DNA from: CAVTLG01 sp963735495
GTDB lineage: Bacteria; Chloroflexota; Ktedonobacteria; Ktedonobacterales; Ktedonobacteraceae
Reading direction: 5' to 3'
DNA length: 64,000 nt
NCBI GenBank assembly: GCA_963735495.1
Contig: CAVTLG010000002.1
Span: forward strand, 1,054,001-1,118,000
Shown here one piece after another: positions 36,382-45,790 of this stretch. Below the pieces are notes generated by a model that did no database searches, had not been told where the DNA came from, and worked only from the letters and a program-made list of their open reading frames with translations. The first letter of the stretch is position 1; every line of letters begins with the position of its first letter. A program made the position numbers and the translations under genes.

Positions 36382-36837
36382 ATGACGACGAATGCTCACA
36401 CTCCGACGCGACCCTATTTTGAGGATGTACAGGTTGGCGATGCGTTGCCAACCCTGGTGAAGGACCCGGTAACACAGTTACAACTGGTGCGTTACGCGGG
36501 GGCCTCGGGCGACTTTAATCCACTGCATCTCGATCCTGCCGTTGGTGAAGCCATTGGCACTGGCGGCGTTATCGCTCATGGTATGCTCGTTATGGGCTTC
36601 GTGGGACAAATGCTGAGTGATTATGTGGGACCAACTGCACTGCGCAAGTTTGGTGTACGCTTTAAAGGTATGACACACATCGACGATATCATTACCTGCA
36701 GCGGAACCGTAACTGGCAAGTCAGAAGTCGAGGGAGAAGCGCGTATTACCGGTAAGGTCCAGGCAGTCGATCAGCATGGCGATGTGAAGGTTGCAGGAAC
36801 GTTTGTGGCAGCATTACCACGTAAAATGGAGAGCTAA
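36382..36837 (+). CDS. MaoC family dehydratase/hydratase
   Basis: 151 residues from the ATG at 36382 (GAGGGG 10 nt upstream). Hotdog fold with the hydratase 2 motif: RYAGASGDFNPLHLDP holds the catalytic Asp and His, followed by GGVIAHGMLVMGFVGQML. Acts on 3-hydroxyacyl or enoyl thioesters. Together with the preceding gene it would form the two-subunit dehydratase known from (3R)-hydroxyacyl-ACP dehydratases (HadAB-like). It may be the only functional half if the first gene is broken. Confidence 0.9.
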   Translation: MTTNAHTPTRPYFEDVQVGDALPTLVKDPVTQLQLVRYAGASGDFNPLHLDPAVGEAIGTGGVIAHGMLVMGFVGQMLSDYVGPTALRKFGVRFKGMTHIDDIITCSGTVTGKSEVEGEARITGKVQAVDQHGDVKVAGTFVAALPRKMES

Positions 36838-37041
36838 ATGGTACTTGCGTAACCTGAGCAGCCCTCTATCTATTAATTTGATGAGACGCATGGTAAAATA
36901 GGAAATCATGGGAAATAAGGCATTGATGTAATCAGTATTCTGTAGGAAAATTTTCGTGTGCGCCTGAGCATTTAATGTGTGTACAATGACAAACAGGGGT
37001 CCTGTACAAATGCTGCTCTACGTAGAGAAGGGAGAAGAGGC

Positions 37042-38241
37042 ATGCTCGATTCTGCCAGTTTGCCACATTTCCTACTACGCTTGTCCTGGCACATTCGTCT
37101 TACGGTCGCGATCATCGTGGATGTACTCTGTCTCGTCCTATTTGTAGATGCTCCAATGATTGCTCACAATCCGCTTGTTCTGGCGGCTTCTATTAGCCTG
37201 ACAACCTGGATGTTCAGGAGGCTAGGCTTATATTTCTGCATCTGCACTCAGTTCATCGTGTTGTGGATATACTCTAGTATACAGTATAAGACCTGGTTCC
37301 TGCCAACGATGATCGTATGGGGTTTTCTGATCGATACGCTTTTATTGCTAATCGTAGGTCTTTTTGTGTACGGCCAGCGTCGCGCCTTTGATGTAACTCA
37401 GGAAGCCCAGGAAGAAGTGGAACTGGCTTATGAGGAGCAGCAAAAATTTTACCATGTCAAAGACCAGTTTCTCCAAAATGTAAACCACGAACTTAGAACG
37501 CCTCTCACTGCGATCTATGGCTATCTCGAATTGTTGTTGGTCCATGATAGCCAGCTTGATGCCACCGTACGCGCAACCTTCCTGGAACATGCTATGCAGA
37601 GCTGCGATGAATTGCAACTCCTTATTAATAATGTGCTGGATAGTATGGGTATGGATAGTGAGAGAAAGCGCCTGCAGATGAACGAATTGGCAGTCATAGA
37701 TATTGTCAATGAAGTGTTAGAGCGCTTTGATCCCAAGACCCTTCAGGAACATAGTCTGTATATAGATGTTCCTGACTACATCGTCGTACGGGCTAATCCT
37801 CAGCATACGCGGCAGGTACTACGTAATCTACTCTCGAATGCCTTCAAATATGCGCCACCTGCAACGCCTATTACGATAAGTGCGACGCTGCATGGTATGA
37901 TTGTGGACCAATCTCATCCGGTGCCGGAAATACGTATCAGTGTGAAAGATGCCGGACCTGGTATCCCGAAAGCTGAAATATCGCAACTATTCGGTCAATT
38001 TGTACGTCTGCAGCGCGATACGTCGGGACGTGTACATGGCTCGGGATTGGGGTTGTTTCTGAGCAAGCAATTTGTGGAAATGATGGGCGGCAAGATCTGG
38101 GTGGAAAGTGAGGGTATTCCAGGTGAAGGCAGCACCTTCAGCTTCACGTTACAATGTGTGCCCAGACCGACGATACAGGCTCAAACGAAGAACATCACGC
38201 TCTATCAGGTACCCCTATCGGTTGAAATACGACCATCCTGA
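37042..38241 (+). CDS. Sensor histidine kinase
   Basis: 399 residues from the ATG at 37042 (GGAGAAGAGG upstream). Four or five hydrophobic helices (about 15-120) form the membrane part, followed by a short coiled coil. HisKA box: FLQNVNHELRTPLTAIYGYLELL (His phospho-acceptor). HATPase: RQVLRNLLSNAFKYAPP (N box), VKDAGPGIPKAEI (G1), GSGLGLFLSKQFVEMMGG (G2). No sensor domain outside the membrane segments. No response regulator is adjacent; the lone receiver at 41322 is the nearest candidate. Confidence 0.92.
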   Translation: MLDSASLPHFLLRLSWHIRLTVAIIVDVLCLVLFVDAPMIAHNPLVLAASISLTTWMFRRLGLYFCICTQFIVLWIYSSIQYKTWFLPTMIVWGFLIDTLLLLIVGLFVYGQRRAFDVTQEAQEEVELAYEEQQKFYHVKDQFLQNVNHELRTPLTAIYGYLELLLVHDSQLDATVRATFLEHAMQSCDELQLLINNVLDSMGMDSERKRLQMNELAVIDIVNEVLERFDPKTLQEHSLYIDVPDYIVVRANPQHTRQVLRNLLSNAFKYAPPATPITISATLHGMIVDQSHPVPEIRISVKDAGPGIPKAEISQLFGQFVRLQRDTSGRVHGSGLGLFLSKQFVEMMGGKIWVESEGIPGEGSTFSFTLQCVPRPTIQAQTKNITLYQVPLSVEIRPS

Positions 38242-38461
38242 AGCGCCTCTGCTGGCTGTAGATAGAACTATGCCTGGTATTGATATGCCAAATTTGGGAA
38301 CTCTTCAGATCGGCTCGCGCAGGGACAATCCCTGATGTGAAAAGAAATACCCATTTGAATGAAGGTGACGGCTGAAACTGTCGCGTGCTATACTGCCAGG
38401 AAAAAGAAGCCATGTGCCGGCTAGCACATACTGTCCATCTGTGCGAAAGGGAAGAGAAGAG

Positions 38462-41086
38462 ATGTTACAAAAGAGAGCGTTGCATGCATTGAGAACATTG
38501 CTGACGTCAAAGCAAGTGCTCAGTGATCAAGCAACTCTCGTGGCCTATGAGGTTGATGCGGGCATGGATACCGGGATAGCAGATGCAGTAGTATTTCCTT
38601 ATAGTACTGAGGAGGTTGCCCGCATCGTACGCTGGGCGGTAGAAAATCAGGTCGCATTAATTGCACGTGGTGCTGGTACCGGGCTATCAGGTGGCGCTGT
38701 AGCTGCATGCGGCGGAGTCATTGTCGAATTCGCGCATATGCAGCGTGTATTGGCTGTGGATACGCAGGGACGCAGCGCCCTGGTGGAACCGGCCTTAATA
38801 AATTTGCGCCTGGATGAACGTGTGAAAGCAGAAGGTCTGTACTTCCCACCAGATCCTGCCAGTCAGCGGGCATCGACGATAGGCGGCAATGTAGCTGAAA
38901 ATTCTGGTGGACCGCATTGCTTTAAGTATGGCGTGACAACGAACTATGTTGCGGGGATGCGTGTCGTGCTGGCCGATGGAAGCTGTGTGCAATTGGGTGG
39001 AAGTGCTCAGGATTATCCTGAGTATGATCTGTGTGGCTTGATGACTGGTAGCGAAGGCATGCTGGGGCTGATGACAGAGATCAGGGTGCGGCTGCTGCGC
39101 AATCCTCCTGGCGTGAAGACCTTGCTGGCTGTTTTTGATACGGTGGAGCAGGCTGGCAAGGCTGTTTCGGCAGTTATCGCGGCAGGACTCGTACCCGCTA
39201 CTCTGGAGATGATGGATCAGAAAATCATAGGCATCATTGAGCCGTTTGCGCATGCTCATCTCCCCCTGGATGCTGCGGCGGCGTTGATCATCGATGTTGA
39301 TGGCTACCCACAGAGTCTTGATGCGCAAATGGCAGAGATAGTACATATTCTAGGGCTGCACGGCGGTTACAATATGCGCGTAGCTCACGACGAAGAGGAA
39401 CGCTATAAAATCTGGCTGGCGCGTAAGAGCGCAGGTGGTGCGATTACGCGTGAAGCTCCAGCTTATCTGACGATAGATATCACGGTGCCGCGTAGCCGTC
39501 TGGCCGAGATACTGACAAAGGTCAATCAGATATGTGAGCATTACCATTTACGCGTGGGACATCTGCTGCACGCTGGTGATGGCAATTTGCATCCGATGGT
39601 GCTTATTCCAGAGCCAGATGATCCAGAACTGCTCGCTCGTGTGCATGCTGCGGGCAGGGAGATGGTGCAGTGCTGCGTTGAGGTGGGCGGAAGTTTGACG
39701 GGCGAGCATGGTGTAGGCTTGGAGAAGCGGCAGCTTATGACGCTCATGCATAACGCCGATGAACTCAGGGCGATGTGGGACGTAAAACAGGCATTTGACC
39801 CTGCTGGCCTGCTCAATCCTGGTAAGATGTTGCCGATAGCGCATAAAGATGAAATGGGACCTTTTGCCGATTCCTCGCGCCATAAACACGAGGAGCTAAA
39901 GGGTATGCAAGCGGCTATGGGTGCGCTGTGGTCGCCTGCAACGGCCCTGGAAGCTGCGCAAGGTCTCTTGTCCCTGGCTCAAGCTGGCAAGAAGATTCTG
40001 CTGAGTGGCACCGGACCTGCACAACACCTTCAGGCATCCTGGCAGCAGGTGAGCTGTGCTGCTTTGCAGGGGATGAAAACATATGCGCCTGACGATCTGT
40101 ATATTACCGTAGGAGCGGGTACGCCGCTAGCAGAGGTGCAAGCTTTTTTAGCACGTGATGGCAAGCAACTGGCGTTGGCCGCGCCATGGCCAACAGTCAC
40201 TGTAGGTGGACTGGTGGCTGCAAACGTGAATGCGCCATTGCACATGCGTTATGGTGCGCTGCGAGATCAGGTATTATGCGCGACTGTGGCATTGGCAGAT
40301 GGTCGCGTAATACGCACAGGGCGTCCCATTGTCAAAAATGTGGCAGGTTTCGATATGACCAGGATCTTCGTTGGCTCGTATGGTACGCTGGGGCTACTCA
40401 TCGACGTCTCGCTCAAGATTAGCGTGCAACCGCGCGTAAGACGGACGCTGCTGGTAGCAGTGAATGAGCTATATGATGGTTTGAGATGGGGCCAGGCCAT
40501 GCTCAGGCTGGCGTTGAATGCCTCGGCGATTGTGCTGGCTAGAGGATATCAGGTAGCTGGTCTGACCGCAAGTAAATATCTCCTGGCTTATAGCGTGGAA
40601 GGTATGCTAGAGGATGTGCAAGCTGAGCTTGAGCAGGTACGTCAGGTGCTGCATGCGACGGATATGCCTGAAGCACTGGAGGTTGAAGATCTGAGCGGAA
40701 CTGCTATCTGGGTCTCCATGTTGGGACAGGCGACTGAGACGTCTGTGTTAGTGCGCATGGGTGTACCTATCAAGGATGTACCTGCTTATATACTGGCGCA
40801 GGAGGCATTGTTGCATACAGAGGATTTTATCGTGGATATCGGGAATGGCTTCGTGTATACGAGGCGGCGGTTCGAGATAGTAGAGGAGGCTAATACGTGG
40901 TTAGAGGCTGTACGTATCCCGGCACGCGCGCTTGATGGTTATGCAGTTGTGATGGATATGCCTCTGGCGTGGCAAGGCAAACTGGATCGCTGGGGATATC
41001 AACCGGCGGCGTTAGCTCTCATGCAGCGCTTGAAGATGCAATGGGATGCTTCTGATGCATTGAATCCAGGAGTGTTTGTTGTCTAA
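38462..41086 (+). CDS. GlcD-GlcE fusion, FAD-linked glycolate/lactate-type dehydrogenase
   Basis: About 874 residues from the ATG at 38462. Residues 1 to about 450 are a complete GlcD-like enzyme (VVFPYSTEEVARIVRWAVE, ARGAGTGLSGGAVAACGGVIVEF for FAD, DPASQRASTIGGNVAENSGGPHCFKYG, VGHLLHAGDGNLHPMVL, GEHGVGLEKRQLM, and FDPAGLLNPGKML). Residues about 490-874 are a second FAD-binding half like GlcE (AAPWPTVTVGGLVAANVNAP, KNVAGFDMTRIFVGSYGTLGLL). In most bacteria these are separate subunits with the iron-sulphur GlcF; no glcF is visible here. The protein should oxidise a 2-hydroxy acid. Confidence 0.9.
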   Translation: MLQKRALHALRTLLTSKQVLSDQATLVAYEVDAGMDTGIADAVVFPYSTEEVARIVRWAVENQVALIARGAGTGLSGGAVAACGGVIVEFAHMQRVLAVDTQGRSALVEPALINLRLDERVKAEGLYFPPDPASQRASTIGGNVAENSGGPHCFKYGVTTNYVAGMRVVLADGSCVQLGGSAQDYPEYDLCGLMTGSEGMLGLMTEIRVRLLRNPPGVKTLLAVFDTVEQAGKAVSAVIAAGLVPATLEMMDQKIIGIIEPFAHAHLPLDAAAALIIDVDGYPQSLDAQMAEIVHILGLHGGYNMRVAHDEEERYKIWLARKSAGGAITREAPAYLTIDITVPRSRLAEILTKVNQICEHYHLRVGHLLHAGDGNLHPMVLIPEPDDPELLARVHAAGREMVQCCVEVGGSLTGEHGVGLEKRQLMTLMHNADELRAMWDVKQAFDPAGLLNPGKMLPIAHKDEMGPFADSSRHKHEELKGMQAAMGALWSPATALEAAQGLLSLAQAGKKILLSGTGPAQHLQASWQQVSCAALQGMKTYAPDDLYITVGAGTPLAEVQAFLARDGKQLALAAPWPTVTVGGLVAANVNAPLHMRYGALRDQVLCATVALADGRVIRTGRPIVKNVAGFDMTRIFVGSYGTLGLLIDVSLKISVQPRVRRTLLVAVNELYDGLRWGQAMLRLALNASAIVLARGYQVAGLTASKYLLAYSVEGMLEDVQAELEQVRQVLHATDMPEALEVEDLSGTAIWVSMLGQATETSVLVRMGVPIKDVPAYILAQEALLHTEDFIVDIGNGFVYTRRRFEIVEEANTWLEAVRIPARALDGYAVVMDMPLAWQGKLDRWGYQPAALALMQRLKMQWDASDALNPGVFVV

Positions 41087-41321
41087 TGATAAAAAACAAA
41101 CACGGAGAGAAGCTTGCAAAATTAGCATGTTGGCTTCAAAGCACACTGTACACTACTCAGTGCTTTTAGTCATTTGAAGGTCTAATAGTACTAATACTTC
41201 TCTTTCTTACTAGACAATATTTAGGACAATATCGTAAGCTATTGCCAGTATCCAGCCTGTAGATATGCATGAAATATGTGTAATTTAAGGCACACACTGT
41301 GATTAGGAGATAGATGTAGTA

Positions 41322-41702
41322 GTGGTACCCCAACAAAAAACGCTTCTTTTGATCGATGATCAACTGATTTTCAGCAAAATTATCACCAATATGATCACCC
41401 GCTGTACGCCGCATCGGGTGATATACCAGGCCGATGGTTCGCATATATTGGATGTCATACGCGAAAATAGGCCGCACCTCCTTATCCTGGATTATGAGTT
41501 GCCAGGCATGAATGGTATAGAACTCTATGATCTGGTGCATGCGACCAGCGGACTGGAAACGCTTCCTGCTATTATGATGAGCGCGGATCTGCCGCAAAGA
41601 GAGATTGCCCAACGCAACATTCCTGGTTTGAGTAAGCCCTGCCCTATGCAAGACTTTCTGTATGCTGTGGAGATGGCCTTATTGCTGCCTGTTGGACCCT
41701 GA
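41322..41702 (+). CDS. Stand-alone receiver-domain response regulator
   Basis: 126 residues from GTG. Receiver fold only: LLLIDDQLIFSKII (acidic pair), LLILDYELPGMNGIEL (phospho-acceptor Asp), PAIMMSAD (Ser switch) and GLSKPCPMQDFL (conserved Lys). No output domain, so it should signal by protein contact, CheY/Spo0F style. Its last 24 nt overlap the 3' end of the convergent SIR2-TIR gene. Confidence 0.85.
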   Translation: MVPQQKTLLLIDDQLIFSKIITNMITRCTPHRVIYQADGSHILDVIRENRPHLLILDYELPGMNGIELYDLVHATSGLETLPAIMMSADLPQREIAQRNIPGLSKPCPMQDFLYAVEMALLLPVGP

Positions 41703-43127
41703 CTTGAGTTCTTCTGCGACTGCCCGAATACTCTCAACGATATTGAGAAAGGCGCTATCTAGATCACTCCAACGTGTAACAGGCTTACCGTTGGCGGGAA
41801 GTGCTACTAAATCCCCGAATGGTGCGCTTTTCCAATCTACCGGGCGCATAAGGATAGGAATGACGCGTGCTTGCCCCATCTCTTGCAACTCCATAGCACG
41901 CGTCATTTCAACACTGTAAATATAATCGGAAGCCAGAAAACTAGAACTGACGAGCAGTAGAATAATAGCAGCGTTATTGAGATGAACGTTGATCTCAGCA
42001 GAGCGGGGCAGACCCGCTCCAATTTTACGGCTGTGCCACTCGCTGACAAGTTTTTCATGTTTTAACAAGGCCATATGCTCGACAAACCTGGTGAGCAGGC
42101 GTTCATCTCTGGCAGCATAGGATACATAGATTTTTATAGACCCTTCTGCTGTAGGCGTTGTTGAAGCAAAAGTATGCTCAGATAATGTGGAAGTAGATTG
42201 ATTATCTGCAGAGAGTTTGTTATCTATGGGGAGTAGCGGTCTCATATCTTCTTGTAGTTTTCGCTCTTCTTTGAAGGGGACACTGCTCATACTGTGGGAA
42301 AATGCTTCTGACTCAGAAAAATGCCGGTACAAATCTTTGATAAAATAATTGTAGCTGCCTTTATCTTTATCTCCAACATATTCGATATGCCTGGTATTAC
42401 TAATATCAGGCAATACAGGATGTTCATGCATCTCATCCTCGTTGACGAACCAGATGAAATCACCCTGTGGGTGGAAAGCTCGATAAAGCTCTGCATCCCA
42501 CAGCGGATCAAGACCGATAGCCAGGATGTCCCTCTTCAGCAACGCCTCCAGTTGCTTCTCCACGTGCTGATACTGCTTCCAGTAAGCATTGCGCCGGATC
42601 GTATAATTGCCCGTTGTATGTTGTCCAAAGACTTTGAACACGCGACAAGGAACCCGCTGCTCATAGCGAAGTATGCTTTTCTCGGTGTCGATAGATGGAT
42701 TATAGATATCAAAATCGCGCAACTCGCGCATGCCAACGCTCTTGAGTGCTTGCTCCAATAGATCGTCAACGTTGGTGGAAACGATGAGGTCAAAAAAGCC
42801 AAACTTGATAATTTCTGCGAGATAAAGGTCTACGTCAGTCACAGCGGTCTCTGCCAGCGATTGCGTTAAGATTGTATCGATCTCAGATATGCTAAAAAGG
42901 TTGTGGTTAGTTAAGGTGCGATAGCATGCGCCAAATTTTCTGGTCAGAGAAAGCTCAGCGAAGCTGGGGTCGCTGTAGAGCAGGAGCGTCTCATACAGCT
43001 TCTGACTACGAAATAATCCTCCCGTACGTGCTCCCAGGACAAGCACCGTACTATAATTTACACTTTTTCGTGCCGTTAGCTGCCTGATCATTTGTGGAAT
43101 ATCGAATTGATCGCTTGTTTTTGCCAT
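41679..43127 (-). CDS. SIR2-like/TIR fusion, probable NAD-targeting immune effector
   Basis: 482 residues. The N-terminal SIR2-like domain (about 10-270) has the loop VLVLGARTGGLF, STNVDDLLEQAL (the NxD site) and ILAIGLDPLWDAELY. Where KLHG is expected the sequence reads KVFGQH, so the catalytic His appears to be Phe167. A linker (about 285-328) leads to a TIR domain (331-470): IKIYVSYAARDERLL, VSEWHSRKIGAG, SSSFLASDYIYSVEM with Glu407 as the likely NADase Glu, and VIPILMRPVDW. Such domains destroy NAD or make signal nucleotides in Thoeris-like systems. It lies 27 nt after the ATPase gene. Confidence 0.85.
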   Translation of the reverse strand: MAKTSDQFDIPQMIRQLTARKSVNYSTVLVLGARTGGLFRSQKLYETLLLYSDPSFAELSLTRKFGACYRTLTNHNLFSISEIDTILTQSLAETAVTDVDLYLAEIIKFGFFDLIVSTNVDDLLEQALKSVGMRELRDFDIYNPSIDTEKSILRYEQRVPCRVFKVFGQHTTGNYTIRRNAYWKQYQHVEKQLEALLKRDILAIGLDPLWDAELYRAFHPQGDFIWFVNEDEMHEHPVLPDISNTRHIEYVGDKDKGSYNYFIKDLYRHFSESEAFSHSMSSVPFKEERKLQEDMRPLLPIDNKLSADNQSTSTLSEHTFASTTPTAEGSIKIYVSYAARDERLLTRFVEHMALLKHEKLVSEWHSRKIGAGLPRSAEINVHLNNAAIILLLVSSSFLASDYIYSVEMTRAMELQEMGQARVIPILMRPVDWKSAPFGDLVALPANGKPVTRWSDLDSAFLNIVESIRAVAEELKSGSNRQQ

Positions 43128-43154
43128 CGAGCGTGACCCTTTGCCTGCTAGACT

Positions 43155-44750
43155 TTATACCTCTCCATCTGTAGAGGCATGGGCGCGTATAAATGCAAGC
43201 ACAACAGAAAAATCTTCTTTGAGAGCATTACGAAATGCATTATCTTGCCCCAGTTCCTCATAGAGTTGTAGTACGTGTGCCGGGTCTTCTTGCTCTAATA
43301 GTTGGCTGAAACGTGCTTGTAGTAACGCGGGCAAATCAGAAAGCGTGGACATACGCACGGTATAGTAAAAGAAGTCATAGAGAGCACGCATGCGCCTGTC
43401 CTGGTTACGTTCCTGTTGAGCAGAACGAGCCATTTTTTGTGCCAGGTCTTGATAAAGCAGATCAATCACGGTCGTTGTCAGTGGACCTAAAGCTCCTTTG
43501 AGTTCAGTATCTTGCGTGAACTCTTCACTAAATTGTATGAGCTGATCGGGTGTATCTTCGGCATTGCTAATGATTTGCTGAATAGTTTCCTCGATGATCT
43601 GCGGCAGCTGCTCTGTATCAGCGCTTTTGGCACTATGGTACAAATATTCACGCTGATAGCGGATGCGGTCGGAGCCGGTCACATCAGCCGCATTCCGCCA
43701 ATTTGTCTCGGCCAGGAAGCGGTTTATAGCGTAATAGCGTTCGGAAGAGCGTATCTTTAAGGCAAGCAGCAAAATATTGCGTACCGGATCATCAAGCGCA
43801 TAACCAGCTTTAGCGAGGTTCCAGCCCAGTACTCCAGTAGGAGCAATTCTTTTGGGGAGTGCCATATATGCCAGGCTGTTTGACAGTTTGAGATCGGGTT
43901 CAAAGCGTTCGATGAGTTCTTGCATGATCACGAGATTAAATCTTCTGGGTACAGCAAGAACGTTTAAGATAGTATGAAACCATAGGAGATCCTGCTGTTT
44001 CACATTTTTCAGGATACTGGCGGTAATGACACGTTCTACGATGATAGCGATCAGGTCTTGTTTGCCTTGCTCAAGAAGCGGATCGATACCCAGCTGTGTG
44101 ATAGCATGAACCATCACATCCATTGCCAGGGGATAACCACGTGTCCATTCAAATATGAGATCGCGCATTTCCAGGGAAAATGAGTAGCCGGTGTACTCTA
44201 AATATAATTCACTGTGCTCACGGTCGAAAGGTTGTAGTGGACGAGACGTTAATTTACGTGCAACTGATCTTTCATGCTCAAAAGAAATATTGGTCCGGCT
44301 TGTCAGGATCACAAAAAATTTATTGTGGACAATTAAAGCACTGAGCATCTTTTCAATCAGCTCTAGCTGGGCTTCATTTGTCACATCAACGGCATCAAGC
44401 AGCATCACCAGCGGTCCCTGCTCAAGCAAAGTTCTTGTCGATTGCACCAATTGTACAAATGTGTCGGAGCCTCCAGGTTGAGGAAGAGGTAGCATATGAT
44501 AGCGTGCCGTTTGTTGGATAATGTGCTGTGTGAATGCCGGCTGATCATGGCTGGCATCTGCTTGTATACAGGGCACCAACTGCGCAGTACATTTTTGCAC
44601 CACCTCTGAAAGAATACTCGTTTTACCTATACCCTCGACGCCATAAAAATCGATGATAGGCGTGCGCAAGAGACGCTCTTTATTTATCAAGTCTCCAAGT
44701 GCATCATCAATAAGCCTGAGTTCAGGCTCACGATTAATGAAGCCTTCCAT
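43155..44750 (-). CDS. STAND-type P-loop ATPase
   Basis: 531 residues. It begins MEGFINREPELRLIDDAL, an AAA16/NB-ARC-like entry. Walker A is GVEGIGKTS (about 41-49), Walker B LVMLLDAVD, sensor FVILTSRTNISF, and a GxP-like TRGYPLAM follows. The C-terminal half is helical with no named repeat. A paralogue with the same start lies at 46603. Position between two SIR2 genes suggests it senses a trigger and controls them. Confidence 0.82.
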   Translation of the reverse strand: MEGFINREPELRLIDDALGDLINKERLLRTPIIDFYGVEGIGKTSILSEVVQKCTAQLVPCIQADASHDQPAFTQHIIQQTARYHMLPLPQPGGSDTFVQLVQSTRTLLEQGPLVMLLDAVDVTNEAQLELIEKMLSALIVHNKFFVILTSRTNISFEHERSVARKLTSRPLQPFDREHSELYLEYTGYSFSLEMRDLIFEWTRGYPLAMDVMVHAITQLGIDPLLEQGKQDLIAIIVERVITASILKNVKQQDLLWFHTILNVLAVPRRFNLVIMQELIERFEPDLKLSNSLAYMALPKRIAPTGVLGWNLAKAGYALDDPVRNILLLALKIRSSERYYAINRFLAETNWRNAADVTGSDRIRYQREYLYHSAKSADTEQLPQIIEETIQQIISNAEDTPDQLIQFSEEFTQDTELKGALGPLTTTVIDLLYQDLAQKMARSAQQERNQDRRMRALYDFFYYTVRMSTLSDLPALLQARFSQLLEQEDPAHVLQLYEELGQDNAFRNALKEDFSVVLAFIRAHASTDGEV

Positions 44751-44802
44751 GTGTTTTCACTCCAATCAAAAATATCGCTAAATACCATTGCCGCCAGGAT
44801 GA

Positions 44803-44862
44803 AGATAGCGTTTGGTTTCAGCTCGCTCCTGACAAAAAGGGCGCGTGTTCCAAACACTATCT
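44803..44862. repeat. 60-bp inverted-repeat element, copy C
   Basis: Ends AGATAGCGTTTG and CAAACACTATCT. It lies between the ATPase and SIR2 genes, and its right end supplies the stop codon (TAG, 44861-44863) of the SIR2 gene. See copies at 6148 and 7118. Confidence 0.8.
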
Positions 44863-45790
44863 AAGAAGGTTTACGGAAATTATGGATTTCCTCTTGTAAT
44901 CTGCGAATATCTTCCCGTAGTTCTCGTATTTCATTAAAAAGAATACTACTCATACTATGGGTAAATGGTATTGACTCAGAAAAATGCCAGTACAATGCCT
45001 TCATAAAATGATTATAACTCCCCTTTTCTTCATCTACAAAATGTCTGGCGTTTCTGGTATGAACAACATCCTGCAATAGAGGATGCTCATGTATCTCATC
45101 TTCGTTAATAAACCAGATGGAGTCGCCTTGTGGATGAAAAGCTTGATAAAGCTCTGCATCCCATAGCGGATCAAGGCCAATAACCATGATATCCCTCTTC
45201 ATCTGTGTCTCCAGTTGTTTCTCCACGTGCTGATACTGCTTCCAATAAGCATTGCGCCGGATGGTATAACTGCCCGTTGTATGTTGTCCAAAGACTTTGA
45301 ACACGCGACAAGGAACCCTTTTCTCATGGCGAAGTGTACCTTTTTCGGCATCGATAGATGGACTATAGATATCAAAATCGCGCGTCTCTCGCATGCCAAC
45401 ACTCTTTAGTGCCTGCTCCAATATATCATCAACGTTGGTAGAGATGATGAGGTCAAAAAAGCCAAATTTTACGATTTCTGCGAGATAAAGGTCCACGTCA
45501 GTTACGACGGTTTCTGCCAGCGATTGCGTCAGGATGGTATCGATCTCGGATATGCTAAAGAGGTTATGATTGGTTAAGGTGCGGTAGCATGCGCCAAATT
45601 GCTTGGTAGGGGAAAGCTCTGCGAAGCTAGGATCACTATAGAGCAGGAGCGTCTCATACAGCTTCTCGCTACGAAATAAGCCACTCGTACGCGCTCCCAG
45701 GACAAGCACGGTGCTGTAATTCATACTCTTCCGTGCTGTTAGCTGCCTGATCATATCTGGAATGTCGAAATGCTCATTCACATCAGACAT
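44861..45790 (-). CDS. SIR2-like protein lacking a TIR domain
   Basis: 309 residues from the ATG at 45790; an ATG at 45820 is possible. Nearly the same protein as the SIR2 half of the 41679-43127 gene (by eye most residues identical over 270 positions): VLVLGARTSGLF, STNVDDILEQAL, VFKVFGQHTTGSYTIRRN, MVIGLDPLWDAELY. It too has Phe at the expected His. After HSMSSILFNEIREL it ends in a short charged helix at a stop codon supplied by the 60-bp element, where the sister protein goes on to its TIR domain. Probably a shortened copy, first in the minus-strand unit. Confidence 0.82.
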   Translation of the reverse strand: MSDVNEHFDIPDMIRQLTARKSMNYSTVLVLGARTSGLFRSEKLYETLLLYSDPSFAELSPTKQFGACYRTLTNHNLFSISEIDTILTQSLAETVVTDVDLYLAEIVKFGFFDLIISTNVDDILEQALKSVGMRETRDFDIYSPSIDAEKGTLRHEKRVPCRVFKVFGQHTTGSYTIRRNAYWKQYQHVEKQLETQMKRDIMVIGLDPLWDAELYQAFHPQGDSIWFINEDEIHEHPLLQDVVHTRNARHFVDEEKGSYNHFMKALYWHFSESIPFTHSMSSILFNEIRELREDIRRLQEEIHNFRKPS

